Shown here one piece after another: positions 6,376 to 13,412 of a stretch of DNA of 13,412 bases. Each line of letters opens with the position of its first letter. Positions within the stretch are counted from its first letter, which is position 1. The stretch covers positions 1-13,412 of the forward strand of contig JACQGJ010000236.1 in the NCBI GenBank assembly GCA_016199605.1, written 5' to 3'. The DNA is from Armatimonadota bacterium (GTDB lineage Bacteria; Armatimonadota; Abditibacteriia; CG2-30-59-28). The notes beneath the pieces are model-generated. The model searched no databases. It saw only the letters and a program-made list of their open reading frames with translations, and was not told where the DNA came from. Position numbers and translations under genes: made by a program.

Positions 6376-6404
6376 TTGACGGCGACCGAATCGAGAGATA
6401 GGAT
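6376..6404 (+). promoter_or_regulatory. Weak sigma70-like promoter candidate for the glycan locus
   Basis: TTGACG (6376-6381), a 17-bp spacer and TAGGAT (6399-6404) precede the plus-strand genes. The implied start near 6411 would fall inside the AGGGGG ribosome site (6409-6414), which weakens the case. The rest of the 249-bp divergent region (6171-6419) shows only the sigma54-like element on the other strand. Confidence 0.25.
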
Positions 6405-6419
6405 TGCCAGGGGGTTGCT

Positions 6420-8816
6420 ATGATGAATCATATCGAAGGTCCAACAAGGGTTGCGAGGCTCTCCGCAGTCCTCTGTTTCCTCATGATCGCTTGCTCCACG
6501 GCGATCGCAGCGATGGCCGAGCCGCAGGGCGCCTTGACCGTTCCCGCCGAGAAAACCAACCATCAGGTGGGCCGAATCATCGATGACCCAGGCACGGAGT
6601 CAGGCAAAACGCTGGTCGCGACGCCGGGAACCGACAAGGCTGGCTATCTGATCGACCAGCCCTACCTCCTCGTGCCGCCCGGTCGTTACCGGGTTGCCTT
6701 TCGCCTGAAGATCGACGCGCGGGCCAAGCACTCTCGTGTTGTCGTGCTCCGCGTCGGGGCGGTAGGTGATCCACATTACAGGTTCATAGATCGAGTCCTC
6801 ACAACCGCCGACTTCCGCCGTTCCGGGGAATATCAGGATTTCGAGCTGGAGATAGCGCGACCGGCGACAGAAGGCAAAGAGCAAGCGCAGCTTTACGCGT
6901 TGGTTAGCTGGGAGGGGAAGGAGACGGTGAGGGTGGCCTCGATTACCGTGACTCCGCTCAGCCAGCCACCTGTCCTCGTGTGGAAAGTCTGGCCTGCGAA
7001 AATCCTCGTTCGCCCCAATCAGGAACAGACCTTCACGGTGGATCTGGCCGAGGGGAAAGGGCAACCTCAGCAGGGCTGCCGGATTCGGATCGAGTGTGTC
7101 CGTGACCTCGACACGGTTGTTGCTGTGGCAGAGCAGTCGGTCTCTCTATCGCCATGGGAGAAAAAGGCGATCACGTTGAAGTGGAACGTGGGCAAGCCAC
7201 AATACGGCTATGAGGCACGCGCAACGGCCCTTGATGCCGCGGGAAAACCGGTGGACTCGACCAGCGAATGGTTTGGGGTCAGCGACAACTCTTTCCGTCT
7301 GCGCATCGCAAGCAATGTCCCGTTCAGTTTTCTCGATCCCAACGCCAACGACTGGACGATCAGCGAGGCGCGGAAGAACTACGCTACCGTGTCCGAGCTG
7401 TATGCCTGGAGTCCAGGCATGTTCTGCAACCTCTACCCACGTAAGGAGTATTGGGCGAGCGGCCAGGTCAGCGAGTGGCGCTACAACCGCACCATCATGA
7501 AGAGCCTCATCTCCGACCTGCACAAGAACGGAGTCTCGGTCATCAGCTACGACGCTTGCTGGTTCAACGGCGCGCCGGGCATGGAGACGGCCCGGCAACA
7601 TCCCGAGTGGCTGCAATACAACAGTCAGGGACGCCCCATGGGTGGACTGGATACCAGCGTGTGGGACATTCCCGGCGAGGGCGACGAACAGGTTCCCCTG
7701 GTGCCATATTCCAGCGAAAGCCGCAACATCGTTTCCGCCTGGCCTGTGGATGACAAGCTGATGGCTACTGCCGCGGACGAGATACTCCTGATTGGTAAGG
7801 AGCTTGGCTTCGATGGTGTGCGCTGGGACGGGCATCCCATCATCTGGGCCAGTCCGGACGAGAAGGCGATCCCCGGCACGAATCTCGGAACCGGTATTTG
7901 GCGGTGCGATGGCAAACCGCTCAGAGACCTCGTGAAGGATTATGACGCCCAGTCACTCCACAACATGCGGCTCATCAAACAGCGCGTCGCCAAACAACTC
8001 CCCACCTTCGAGTGGGGATACAACTGGGGCTACGATGTCACGGTCAACGGGCTTCCCAAGACCTGGAAGGAGTGCGTCAGCAACGGCGGCGTGTGGGTGG
8101 AAGGCGGTTTCCGCACGGGCGACCTCGCCGCGGCCGATCAGAAGAACACCTGGGAGAAGTTCATCGAGTCCTGCTTCCAGTCGTGCCAACTCGTTATTCG
8201 TGAGGGCGGCTACCCGATTCACGGCGCCTTCACCTACACCGTTCCCTCGACTCTCCGCTACACTTATATTTTCAGCGTCGCCAACGGCGGGCATCCGTGC
8301 ATCAGCGATGGCGACAACGTGCTGCGGGACTACTATCGTTTCGTGCTGCGCTACTCGCAGTACCTCTACGACCCCGCCATCGAACCGTGGTGGGGCAAGC
8401 CGAAGATAAAGGTAGCGGGGTGGTGTACCTACAGAGATGGGATGGAGCCGAAGATTCCTCCGGTTTCGCAAGAAGCGGCGGTTGCCGGCTCACGACCAAT
8501 TGTCTGGGAAAAGCTGCTGTTCCACCGCAAGACTTCAGCGACCACGATGGACACCATCCTTCACCTGGTCAAAGCGCCGGCCAAGCCGTACATGGACTTC
8601 ACCGACCTCGACGATCCTCCTATCCAGGAGAAAGTGAAAGTGTCGGTGCGAAGGCCGGCAGGGATGAAGCTGGACAAAGCCTGGTGTTTGTCTCCCGACC
8701 AGCCGAACATGGGGGAGCCACTGACGCCCTTGGTCTCCCAGCCCGGCTGGATGGACGTGACCGTACCGCGGCTTGCTTACTGGGACGTGGTTGTGTTCCA
8801 GTGGAGGAAGGCTTAG
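6420..8816 (+). CDS. Secreted TIM-barrel glycoside-hydrolase-like protein
   Basis: 798 residues; ATG codons at 6420 and 6423 both fit the AGGGGG site. A signal peptide covers about residues 1-33 (VARLSAVLCFLMIACSTAIAAMA; MIAC at 22-25 could also be a poor lipobox). A beta-sandwich of carbohydrate-binding type follows (about 40-180), then an Ig-like segment (185-290), a (beta/alpha)8 barrel (about 300-665) and a C-terminal beta-sandwich ending VTVPRLAYWDVVV. The barrel has SVISYDACWF, a HPEW motif and GFDGVRWDGHP with D465 and D470; D470, E531 (FEWGYNW) and E561 (VWVEGGF) are candidate catalytic acids. The architecture recalls GH66-like and hypothetical glycosyl hydrolase families, but I cannot fix family or substrate. 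It probably forms an operon with the next gene (6-bp gap). Confidence 0.82.
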   Translation: MMNHIEGPTRVARLSAVLCFLMIACSTAIAAMAEPQGALTVPAEKTNHQVGRIIDDPGTESGKTLVATPGTDKAGYLIDQPYLLVPPGRYRVAFRLKIDARAKHSRVVVLRVGAVGDPHYRFIDRVLTTADFRRSGEYQDFELEIARPATEGKEQAQLYALVSWEGKETVRVASITVTPLSQPPVLVWKVWPAKILVRPNQEQTFTVDLAEGKGQPQQGCRIRIECVRDLDTVVAVAEQSVSLSPWEKKAITLKWNVGKPQYGYEARATALDAAGKPVDSTSEWFGVSDNSFRLRIASNVPFSFLDPNANDWTISEARKNYATVSELYAWSPGMFCNLYPRKEYWASGQVSEWRYNRTIMKSLISDLHKNGVSVISYDACWFNGAPGMETARQHPEWLQYNSQGRPMGGLDTSVWDIPGEGDEQVPLVPYSSESRNIVSAWPVDDKLMATAADEILLIGKELGFDGVRWDGHPIIWASPDEKAIPGTNLGTGIWRCDGKPLRDLVKDYDAQSLHNMRLIKQRVAKQLPTFEWGYNWGYDVTVNGLPKTWKECVSNGGVWVEGGFRTGDLAAADQKNTWEKFIESCFQSCQLVIREGGYPIHGAFTYTVPSTLRYTYIFSVANGGHPCISDGDNVLRDYYRFVLRYSQYLYDPAIEPWWGKPKIKVAGWCTYRDGMEPKIPPVSQEAAVAGSRPIVWEKLLFHRKTSATTMDTILHLVKAPAKPYMDFTDLDDPPIQEKVKVSVRRPAGMKLDKAWCLSPDQPNMGEPLTPLVSQPGWMDVTVPRLAYWDVVVFQWRKA

Positions 8817-8823
8817 GAGGACT

Positions 8824-10809
8824 ATGACATGGAGCGCAACACATCCATTGGCGCCCCGTCACTATTTTCCAGGACAAGTGATGACAACCAAACCTAAGGC
8901 TTCGTTGACCTCCAGGCTGGGGATATCCACAAGAAGAGCAAGCGCGCGGATTGCCTTGCTGCTATCCCTCTTTCACGGCCCGGGGCTTGCGGAGGTGACA
9001 GTCAAACAGGTCAAAGAAGCCGGCAAGTCCGAAATCGACATGGAAAACCCCTTCGTCCGTCTCTCCGTTGACTTGCTTCACGGGGCGCGGGTGACGGGTT
9101 TCGTGCATAAAGCAACGGGACACCAATGGATTGATTCGGGGCAAGGATTGTTTGCCGACCACGTGTGGCAGCAGTCGTGGCCGGGTGAGCTGTATTCCGT
9201 ACCCTACGAGGCCAGGGTCGAGAAGACGGGGCCGGAGGAAGGTATCGTAACCGTCTGGCGTGTGATCGAAGGAGCGGGGCAGACGGATATCGCGGGAGTA
9301 CGCGTCGAGAGGACGTTGAGGCTGAGCGACGACTCGCCGGCAGTTGAGGTGACGATCAAACTCACGAACACAACGGACGGTCCTCGCTCCGTCGGCTACT
9401 GGTCGCAGCATATTCTGAACCTTGGCGGCCCGTCGGACAACTTCTATCTACGACCTTCCGCCCGCGGGCTGAGCGTCGGAGAGAAGGTCTACAGAGACGG
9501 TGGCCGGCAGCAGTCATGGCTGGGCGAGGAATGGGTGAAGGACCCAGTGGCGGGATGGAGCGCGGCGGTAAACCCCATGACAGGGGAAGCCGCTGTTTTC
9601 GTGATGGACTACAACGACCTGCGTTGGCTGTACAACTGCATCAGTTCCTGGACAGTCGAGTGGTACTACGACTTGCTGCGCATGACGCCGGGGCGTGAGT
9701 GGACCACGAACCTCATGCTGCTTCCGCTGAAGGGATACAAGGGCGTCACCTACGCTTCCAAGGAGTTGATTGCCGACCTCAGCTTCCAGCGGAAAGGCGC
9801 TGGGTTCACCATGCTCTACAACCTGGGCGCGGGCGTACGGCCCGTTGCCAACGTCCAACTGGAAACCGAGTTGGTGTCACTTCCCGGTCGGCCCACGCTG
9901 GCCAGGGAATCGAAGAGAGTTGGCGCTCTCACCTTCAGCCCACAGCAGATTGCCTCGGGACTCGACCTGGCCAGGGCGCGAGGCGATTTCCTGGTTCGCG
10001 TTCACGTCAGCGGCGATGGTTTGGACCACACCTTCGAGCGGAGCTTCAGTCGGAAGGCTCTGTCCGATCATCTGATTGCCGAGTATCCGTCTGCCAGGTA
10101 TCTCATCCCTCGGCCTGTGAAGAAGAAGTCCCTTCCTCGACCGTCGGTCCTGAAGTTGTCGCCGCACAACGGTTTCACGGTCCTGGAATTGCGCGGGATG
10201 TTCTACCCGCATTGGAGAATCGCGCAGGCGCTGGGAAGGGGGGGGCCGCATCGCGTGCAGCCGGCGCACTTCGTGACCAACGTCTACGGCGACCGGCTCG
10301 ACTATTTCCCGGCAGGATATGACGAAATGCTCGGCTACGACGTGGTCGTGTTGGAGGACATACCAGTGGAGGCGATTGGCGAAGAAGGTCTCGCCTTGCT
10401 GAAGGACTACGTGGAAGCTGGCGGTGGTTTGCTGGTCTGTGGCGGCTGGCATTCGTTCGCGGGAGGTGGATACGTCGGCAGCGGCCTGGAGGACGTGCTG
10501 CCTGTCACGATCGGACCATCCCCGGACCTTCATTGGCACGCTCAAGGTCTTTCTCTGAAGGCGGACCAACGCTTCCTGCCGGTAACTTTGTCCTCTTTCG
10601 CCTACTGGTGCCAGGAGATAAAGGGGCGGAAGGCTGACTCGACGGTGATTGTGACAGCCGGCGACAAACCGTTCCTCGTTACCTCCACATACCGCAAGGG
10701 GCGCGTCGCCTGCCTCCTGGGAGCGCCGTGCGGATCGCCCCAACCCGGACAGACGGGTTTCTGGGAGGACGATCACTGGACCGAGCTTCTGGGACAGACC
10801 TTGCGTTAG
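8824..10809 (+). CDS. Secreted beta-sandwich protein with C-terminal glutamine-amidotransferase-like domain
   Basis: 661 residues if started at ATG 8824 (AGGAGG 3 bp before, an unusually short spacing). ATG 8881 is a good alternative because it brings the export signal (RRASARIALLLSLFHGPGLA) nearer the N-terminus. Residues about 75-440 resemble a galactose-mutarotase-like beta-sandwich (VRLSVDLLHGARVTGFVHK, VEVTIKLTN, WYYDLLRM). Residues about 445-661 resemble class I glutamine-amidotransferase-like domains of secreted PVC-type proteins (YDVVVLEDIP, then GGGLLVCGGWHSFAGGGY and LEDVLPV). The nucleophile-elbow Cys of true glutaminases is missing: the elbow reads GGWHS, so amidotransferase activity is unlikely. 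It probably helps bind or process glycans. Codons 610-655 are repeated downstream (12965-13101). The protein ends abruptly at HWTELLGQTLR compared with the longer tail of that copy. Confidence 0.8.
   Translation: MTWSATHPLAPRHYFPGQVMTTKPKASLTSRLGISTRRASARIALLLSLFHGPGLAEVTVKQVKEAGKSEIDMENPFVRLSVDLLHGARVTGFVHKATGHQWIDSGQGLFADHVWQQSWPGELYSVPYEARVEKTGPEEGIVTVWRVIEGAGQTDIAGVRVERTLRLSDDSPAVEVTIKLTNTTDGPRSVGYWSQHILNLGGPSDNFYLRPSARGLSVGEKVYRDGGRQQSWLGEEWVKDPVAGWSAAVNPMTGEAAVFVMDYNDLRWLYNCISSWTVEWYYDLLRMTPGREWTTNLMLLPLKGYKGVTYASKELIADLSFQRKGAGFTMLYNLGAGVRPVANVQLETELVSLPGRPTLARESKRVGALTFSPQQIASGLDLARARGDFLVRVHVSGDGLDHTFERSFSRKALSDHLIAEYPSARYLIPRPVKKKSLPRPSVLKLSPHNGFTVLELRGMFYPHWRIAQALGRGGPHRVQPAHFVTNVYGDRLDYFPAGYDEMLGYDVVVLEDIPVEAIGEEGLALLKDYVEAGGGLLVCGGWHSFAGGGYVGSGLEDVLPVTIGPSPDLHWHAQGLSLKADQRFLPVTLSSFAYWCQEIKGRKADSTVIVTAGDKPFLVTSTYRKGRVACLLGAPCGSPQPGQTGFWEDDHWTELLGQTLR
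10652..10788 (+). repeat. 137-bp direct repeat, copy A (inside the amidotransferase-like gene)
   Basis: Copy A encodes TAGDKPFLVTSTYRKG through WTEL of the amidotransferase-like protein. It aligns without gaps to 12965-13101 (offset 2313) with 7 mismatches, about 95% identity. Four differences are silent and three change residues (L to F, T to R, D to G). Similarity falls off sharply on both sides. Confidence 0.95.
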
Positions 10810-10970
10810 CTGAAAGGCGAGTGACGTAGCACACTACGCCGCGGCCCAAACAAACTGGAGCAAGTCGTGTGGCAGGGATTATTTTTTCCGAAGAGACGAT
10901 AGGACTTCGGTGAACTCCGCAGGGCTGGACCGCTTTTCGCGTCGCGAACTTGTGTGAGGAGGGGTTACCT
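10810..10970. other. 161-bp gap between the amidotransferase-like and HEAT genes
   Basis: No gene is seen. A weak hairpin (CGTAG-CACA-CTACG, 10826-10839) follows the stop but lacks a U-run. A separate T-rich patch is at 10878-10884, and CCGAAG ... CTTCGG forms a loose 6-bp stem just after it. No good promoter is visible. The gap suggests the HEAT gene is not tightly coupled to the gene before it. Confidence 0.4.
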
Positions 10971-12860
10971 ATGTATACAGACCGCATTAGGCATGGGAGT
11001 CTGCGAGTCTTCGTGGTGCTCATCATCGTTGCGGCAACGTTGAGCTTGGCGAGGAAGACCTTCAGACATATTGCGGTGCGAGCGTCGTCGAATGCAGGGA
11101 CCTCTCGCATTCACCTTGCTGCTCAGGTCGGCCACGGGGGTGTTGTGGAAATCGTTCCGGTTCCATCTAGTAATGACGTGGGACTTGCAGAGGATCTTGG
11201 CCACAGAGACGTGGTGGCGCTTCTGGAATCGTTGACCTTCGAGGACTTTGAGCATCGCGAGGCGGTTGTGCGGCGATTGGGCGCACAGGGCTTGAACACG
11301 GCCGTTTCTCTCATTAAGATAGCGCGGGACAAGACATCTCCCCTAAACCTGCGAGCGCGTTACATGCTTCGGCGTACCTTCTGGAACCTCTCGCCGGAAG
11401 TACTGAGGAATACGGACTCCCCCAGTCCTTCGACACGAGCTGCGGCGGAGAAGACCATCGCAGCGATGGTTGACCTGCAACCGATTGATCCGCATGATGT
11501 GCAGGTTCGATATGCCGGACCGAAAGTTGCGTTCCTGTACGAGCAGTTAGGACGGTTCGACCGCGCGCTTGATGCCTATCAGCATTGGACCTCACGACAA
11601 GATTTCTTCTGTGGCAACGCTGCTGCACAGTCTCAGACCGACAGATCCCTCGGTTTGCTGCGCTGTTATGTTCGACAGGAGCGGCAGGACCAAGTGGAGT
11701 CGCTCTGTTGGTCGGAGATCAAGAAGGAATCGCTTAGTCCTGCTATCGACTTCGCGATTACTCTTGTGGATCTGTACGAAGCCCGCGACCAGTTGGGGAA
11801 GCTGCGTCTAAAGCTTAGATGGGGTGGAACGGGGAGCACGGTTCTCGGGAAGATTGCTCTGGACTACCTGGAAGTACTGAGGGACAGTAAACGAGCCCGA
11901 TTCGATCGGTGGGTCACACGATTGGATTGGTCCATCGGCCCTGCGTACTTCCGGCTTGAGGAACGCACCCGAGAAGACTGGAAAGCGTTCGTCACTGCGC
12001 GGGCGTTTGGCAGAATGGGAGAGAAAGCAGTGCCAGCCCTCGCGCAGCATCTGCGGAACCTCGGTCGTTGCGACGGCTGGACGGTGTATGCTCTACAGCT
12101 CACTCGTAGCGAGAAGGCGGTCGAGCCTGTTTTCGAGTCCGCCATAAGATCACACGACCTCACGGCGCCCATCGTGCTAGACACCCTCAGACCTTTCCGT
12201 CGGAAGGCAACACAACTGCTGCTCCCTGTCCTTGACAACGCTGATTGCATCGTCCGCGAGCCTGCTACGATGGCACTCGCACAACTCGGGACAGAAGAGG
12301 CCATAGAACCGCTAATCGAGCACATTGGGGTATGCTGGTCCGCCTTCGGGGCCCTATGGCGTCTGACGGGAGAGAACCTCGGCGCGGGGACGCGAATCCT
12401 ATCAGCGGATCAGTGGAAAGTAGAGTGGCGTGCTTGGTGGGAGATGCACAAGAGTGGATTCAAGGTGAAGCCAGAGAAGTGGTGGGAACGTCCTGACGCC
12501 GCGCCGTTGCTGGTGAGAGTCGTTACGATGAGCCATGACCCAGTCAGCGGCTACAATGAATCTGACATTATGCTATCGACCATGCTGGCCGGCCTCATAA
12601 AGCTGGAGCATCCTGCGCTCAAGGCCATGCTGAGTCACCCTAACCGCCTGTTCCGGTTGCAGGCGGCGCATGCATGGCTGCGTTCCGACCCGCGCGCCTG
12701 TATGACCGTCCTCCTCGAAGACGCACAATATCTAAACGTAGCGGTTGATCTGTATCAGATCACGGGACAGAGTTTGGAGGGGGATATGAAAGCATGGAGG
12801 ACTTGGTGGGAGACTAACAAGGGGAAGGCCAATCTGAGGATCCAAGACCGATGGTGGTAG
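10971..12860 (+). CDS. Membrane-anchored HEAT-repeat-like protein with duplicated Trp-rich motif
   Basis: 629 residues from ATG 10971, with AGGAGG 8 bp upstream; the longer GTG frame from 10950 would place that site inside the gene. One hydrophobic segment (about 12-26, VFVVLIIVAATLSLA) makes an N-terminal anchor or uncleaved signal. The remainder is helical: HEAT-like units (about 85-140 and 345-460, e.g. ATMALAQLGTEEAIEPLIEHI), a TPR-like helix pair near 180-210 (LYEQLGRFDRALDAYQ) and further HEAT-like helices (about 530-600). Two related motifs, LTGENL...WRAWWEMHK (about 463-493) and ITGQSL...WRTWWETNK (about 595-617), each end in a Lys/Trp-rich stretch. I recognise no catalytic residues; protein binding at the cell envelope is the likely role. 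It looks less GC-rich than its neighbours and lies between the two copies of the 137-bp repeat, which hints at insertion. Confidence 0.78.
   Translation: MYTDRIRHGSLRVFVVLIIVAATLSLARKTFRHIAVRASSNAGTSRIHLAAQVGHGGVVEIVPVPSSNDVGLAEDLGHRDVVALLESLTFEDFEHREAVVRRLGAQGLNTAVSLIKIARDKTSPLNLRARYMLRRTFWNLSPEVLRNTDSPSPSTRAAAEKTIAAMVDLQPIDPHDVQVRYAGPKVAFLYEQLGRFDRALDAYQHWTSRQDFFCGNAAAQSQTDRSLGLLRCYVRQERQDQVESLCWSEIKKESLSPAIDFAITLVDLYEARDQLGKLRLKLRWGGTGSTVLGKIALDYLEVLRDSKRARFDRWVTRLDWSIGPAYFRLEERTREDWKAFVTARAFGRMGEKAVPALAQHLRNLGRCDGWTVYALQLTRSEKAVEPVFESAIRSHDLTAPIVLDTLRPFRRKATQLLLPVLDNADCIVREPATMALAQLGTEEAIEPLIEHIGVCWSAFGALWRLTGENLGAGTRILSADQWKVEWRAWWEMHKSGFKVKPEKWWERPDAAPLLVRVVTMSHDPVSGYNESDIMLSTMLAGLIKLEHPALKAMLSHPNRLFRLQAAHAWLRSDPRACMTVLLEDAQYLNVAVDLYQITGQSLEGDMKAWRTWWETNKGKANLRIQDRWW
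12352..12486 (+). repeat. Trp-rich protein motif, first copy, in the HEAT gene
   Basis: Encodes LWRLTGENL, then W486-R-A-W489-W490-E, then KWW. It resembles the motif at 12745-12860 at the protein level, not visibly at DNA level, so it is an old internal duplication. Confidence 0.55.
12745..12860 (+). repeat. Trp-rich protein motif, second copy, C-terminal end of the HEAT protein
   Basis: Encodes LYQITGQSL, then W609-R-T-W612-W613-E, and the protein ends RWW. It shares order and spacing of TG, WRxWWE and the final WW with the first copy. Confidence 0.55.
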
Positions 12861-12881
12861 CGATGACACGAGGAGACCCAC

Positions 12882-12920
12882 ATGAATCCTATGATGCACG
12901 GTCTCTACTGGCCGAAATGA
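12882..12920 (+). pseudogene. 12-codon reading frame, possible start of a broken gene
   Basis: AGGAG lies 6 bp before an ATG at 12882 that opens MNPMMHGLYWPK and stops at once. The good ribosome site with such a short product suggests the remnant 5' end of a disrupted gene, or a leader peptide. It precedes the amidotransferase remnant. Nothing shows it is expressed. Confidence 0.25.
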
Positions 12921-12957
12921 GGAGTGGGATCTCGGCTGTGGCCACACATCCGGACGG

Positions 12958-13146
12958 GTGCCGTTGACAGCCGGCGACAAACCGTTCCTCGTTACCTCCA
13001 CATACCGCAAGGGTCGCGTCGCCTGCTTCCTTGGAGCGCCGTGCGGCTCGCCCCAACCCGGACAGAGGGGTTTCTGGGAGGGCGACCACTGGACCGAGCT
13101 TGTGGCTGAGTTGATGAAGTGGTTGTCCTCGGGATCACGTCGATAG
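12958..13146 (+). pseudogene. 3' remnant of a second amidotransferase-like gene
   Basis: A 62-codon open frame from GTG 12958 to TAG 13146 encodes only the last part of the amidotransferase-like domain (TAGDKPFLVTSTYRKG ... WTELVAELMKWLSSGSRR). It matches the gene at 8824-10809 at about 95% of bases over 137 bp; the last 14 codons differ entirely. No ribosome site precedes the GTG, and the beta-sandwich, elbow and strands before it are absent, so it is a truncated paralogue and not a working gene. Its tail (LMKWLSSGSRR) looks more like a normal end of this family than the tail of the full-length copy. It stops 15 bp before the fucosidase start, so the intact ancestor was probably in an operon with it. 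Confidence 0.75.
12965..13101 (+). repeat. 137-bp direct repeat, copy B (inside the gene remnant)
   Basis: Ungapped match to 10652-10788 with 7 mismatches. It lies 104 bp after the HEAT gene, so the two copies flank that gene and its 5' gap as direct repeats 2313 bp apart. Confidence 0.95.
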
Positions 13147-13161
13147 GGGAGTTGAAGAAGG

Positions 13162-13412
13162 ATGATGAAAGTCAAACTGTTGATCGTGTTTGTGGCTCTG
13201 GTGTTCCCGCTCCTCGGTTGTTCGGGGGCTGATAGCAAGCCGGAAACCAAGGGATCCGTTGAAGCTCGAACTCGGTGGTGGCGGGAGGCGAAATTCGGGA
13301 TGTTCATCCACTGGGGTGTGTATGCTGTGCCGGCGGATTCCACCAAAGGCATCGCCGAGTGGTACATGTACAACCATCAGGTACAGGTGAAAGACTACGA
13401 AAAGTTCGCGGC
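13162..13412 (+). CDS. Alpha-L-fucosidase (GH29) lipoprotein, N-terminal part
   Basis: Open from ATG 13162 (a second ATG follows at 13165) to the right edge, 83 codons. GGGGAG lies about 10 bp before the start. A lipoprotein signal (KLLIVFVALVFPLLGC) has its lipobox LLGC with Cys20 as the lipid-bearing residue, so the enzyme should sit on a membrane surface facing the periplasm or outside. After a short linker comes the GH29 opening RWWREAKFGMFIHWGVYAVPA and EWYM; the HW pair belongs to the fucose-binding pocket of this family. The catalytic Asp and acid/base lie beyond the window. It would release terminal alpha-L-fucose from glycans. Family assignment from the first 60 residues is strong; completeness cannot be judged. 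Confidence 0.9.
   Translation, partial: MMKVKLLIVFVALVFPLLGCSGADSKPETKGSVEARTRWWREAKFGMFIHWGVYAVPADSTKGIAEWYMYNHQVQVKDYEKFA

Noticed and set aside
6207..6401. 64-codon plus-strand frame in the divergent promoter region
   Set aside because: No ribosome site or recognisable protein; it overlaps the promoter elements.
6171..6563. N-terminal extension of the response regulator to 6563
   Set aside because: The extension crosses the start of the oppositely directed secreted protein, has no receiver features, and the ATG at 6170 has a good GGGAGG site.
9877..10776. 299-codon minus-strand open frame, with a partial look-alike at 12889-13089
   Set aside because: Antisense to the amidotransferase-like gene; the look-alike merely reflects the 137-bp repeat.
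10826..10839. Hairpin CGTAG-CACA-CTACG after the amidotransferase-like gene as a terminator
   Set aside because: Short stem and no following T-run; the nearest T-run is about 40 bp away.

Overview
The window looks like chromosomal DNA of a free-living anaerobic bacterium with moderately high GC. It combines folate C1 / Wood-Ljungdahl methyl-branch genes on the minus strand with secreted glycan-active proteins and a HEAT-type protein on the plus strand. That mix is familiar from anaerobic Planctomycetota and other PVC or candidate-phylum genomes. The assignment rests on gene content only and is tentative. I see no tRNA, rRNA, CRISPR, transposase or phage gene.

Minus-strand block (about 6170 down to 1, transcribed right to left): stand-alone response regulator, small CxxC protein, MetV-like Cys-rich protein, MetF (methylene-THF reductase), AcsE/MtgA-like methyl-THF:corrinoid methyltransferase, MtaC-like corrinoid protein, cold-shock protein, Rrf2 regulator, formate-THF ligase (cut by the left window edge). 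MetV/MetF overlap as ATGA and the methyltransferase/corrinoid pair as TGATG, so the core is clearly translationally coupled. Together the genes would take formate to formyl-THF (Fhs), reduce methylene-THF to methyl-THF (MetVF) and exchange the methyl group with a corrinoid protein (AcsE-like), or run this in reverse. No CODH/ACS, CoFeSP, FolD, methyltransferase I or corrinoid-activation gene lies inside the window. A sigma54-like promoter sits just upstream of the response regulator. A separate promoter/dyad lies upstream of rrf2-fhs.

The most unusual gene is the corrinoid protein. Its cobalamin-binding DxHxxG motif reads NLHDIR (His kept, Asp and Gly lost), and about 20 residues of the B12-binding fold expected right after the motif region appear to be missing in frame. 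It is either decaying or repurposed.

Plus-strand block (6420 to the right edge): a secreted TIM-barrel glycoside-hydrolase-like protein, a secreted beta-sandwich protein with a C-terminal glutamine-amidotransferase-like domain (6-bp gap, probably one operon), a membrane-anchored HEAT-repeat-like protein with a duplicated Trp-rich motif, a remnant of a second amidotransferase-like gene, and the start of a lipoprotein alpha-L-fucosidase (GH29; cut by the right edge). A 137-bp direct repeat, about 95% identical, flanks the HEAT gene: it is the 3' part of the amidotransferase-like gene and reappears in the remnant. This side looks like a glycan-utilisation locus that has been rearranged.
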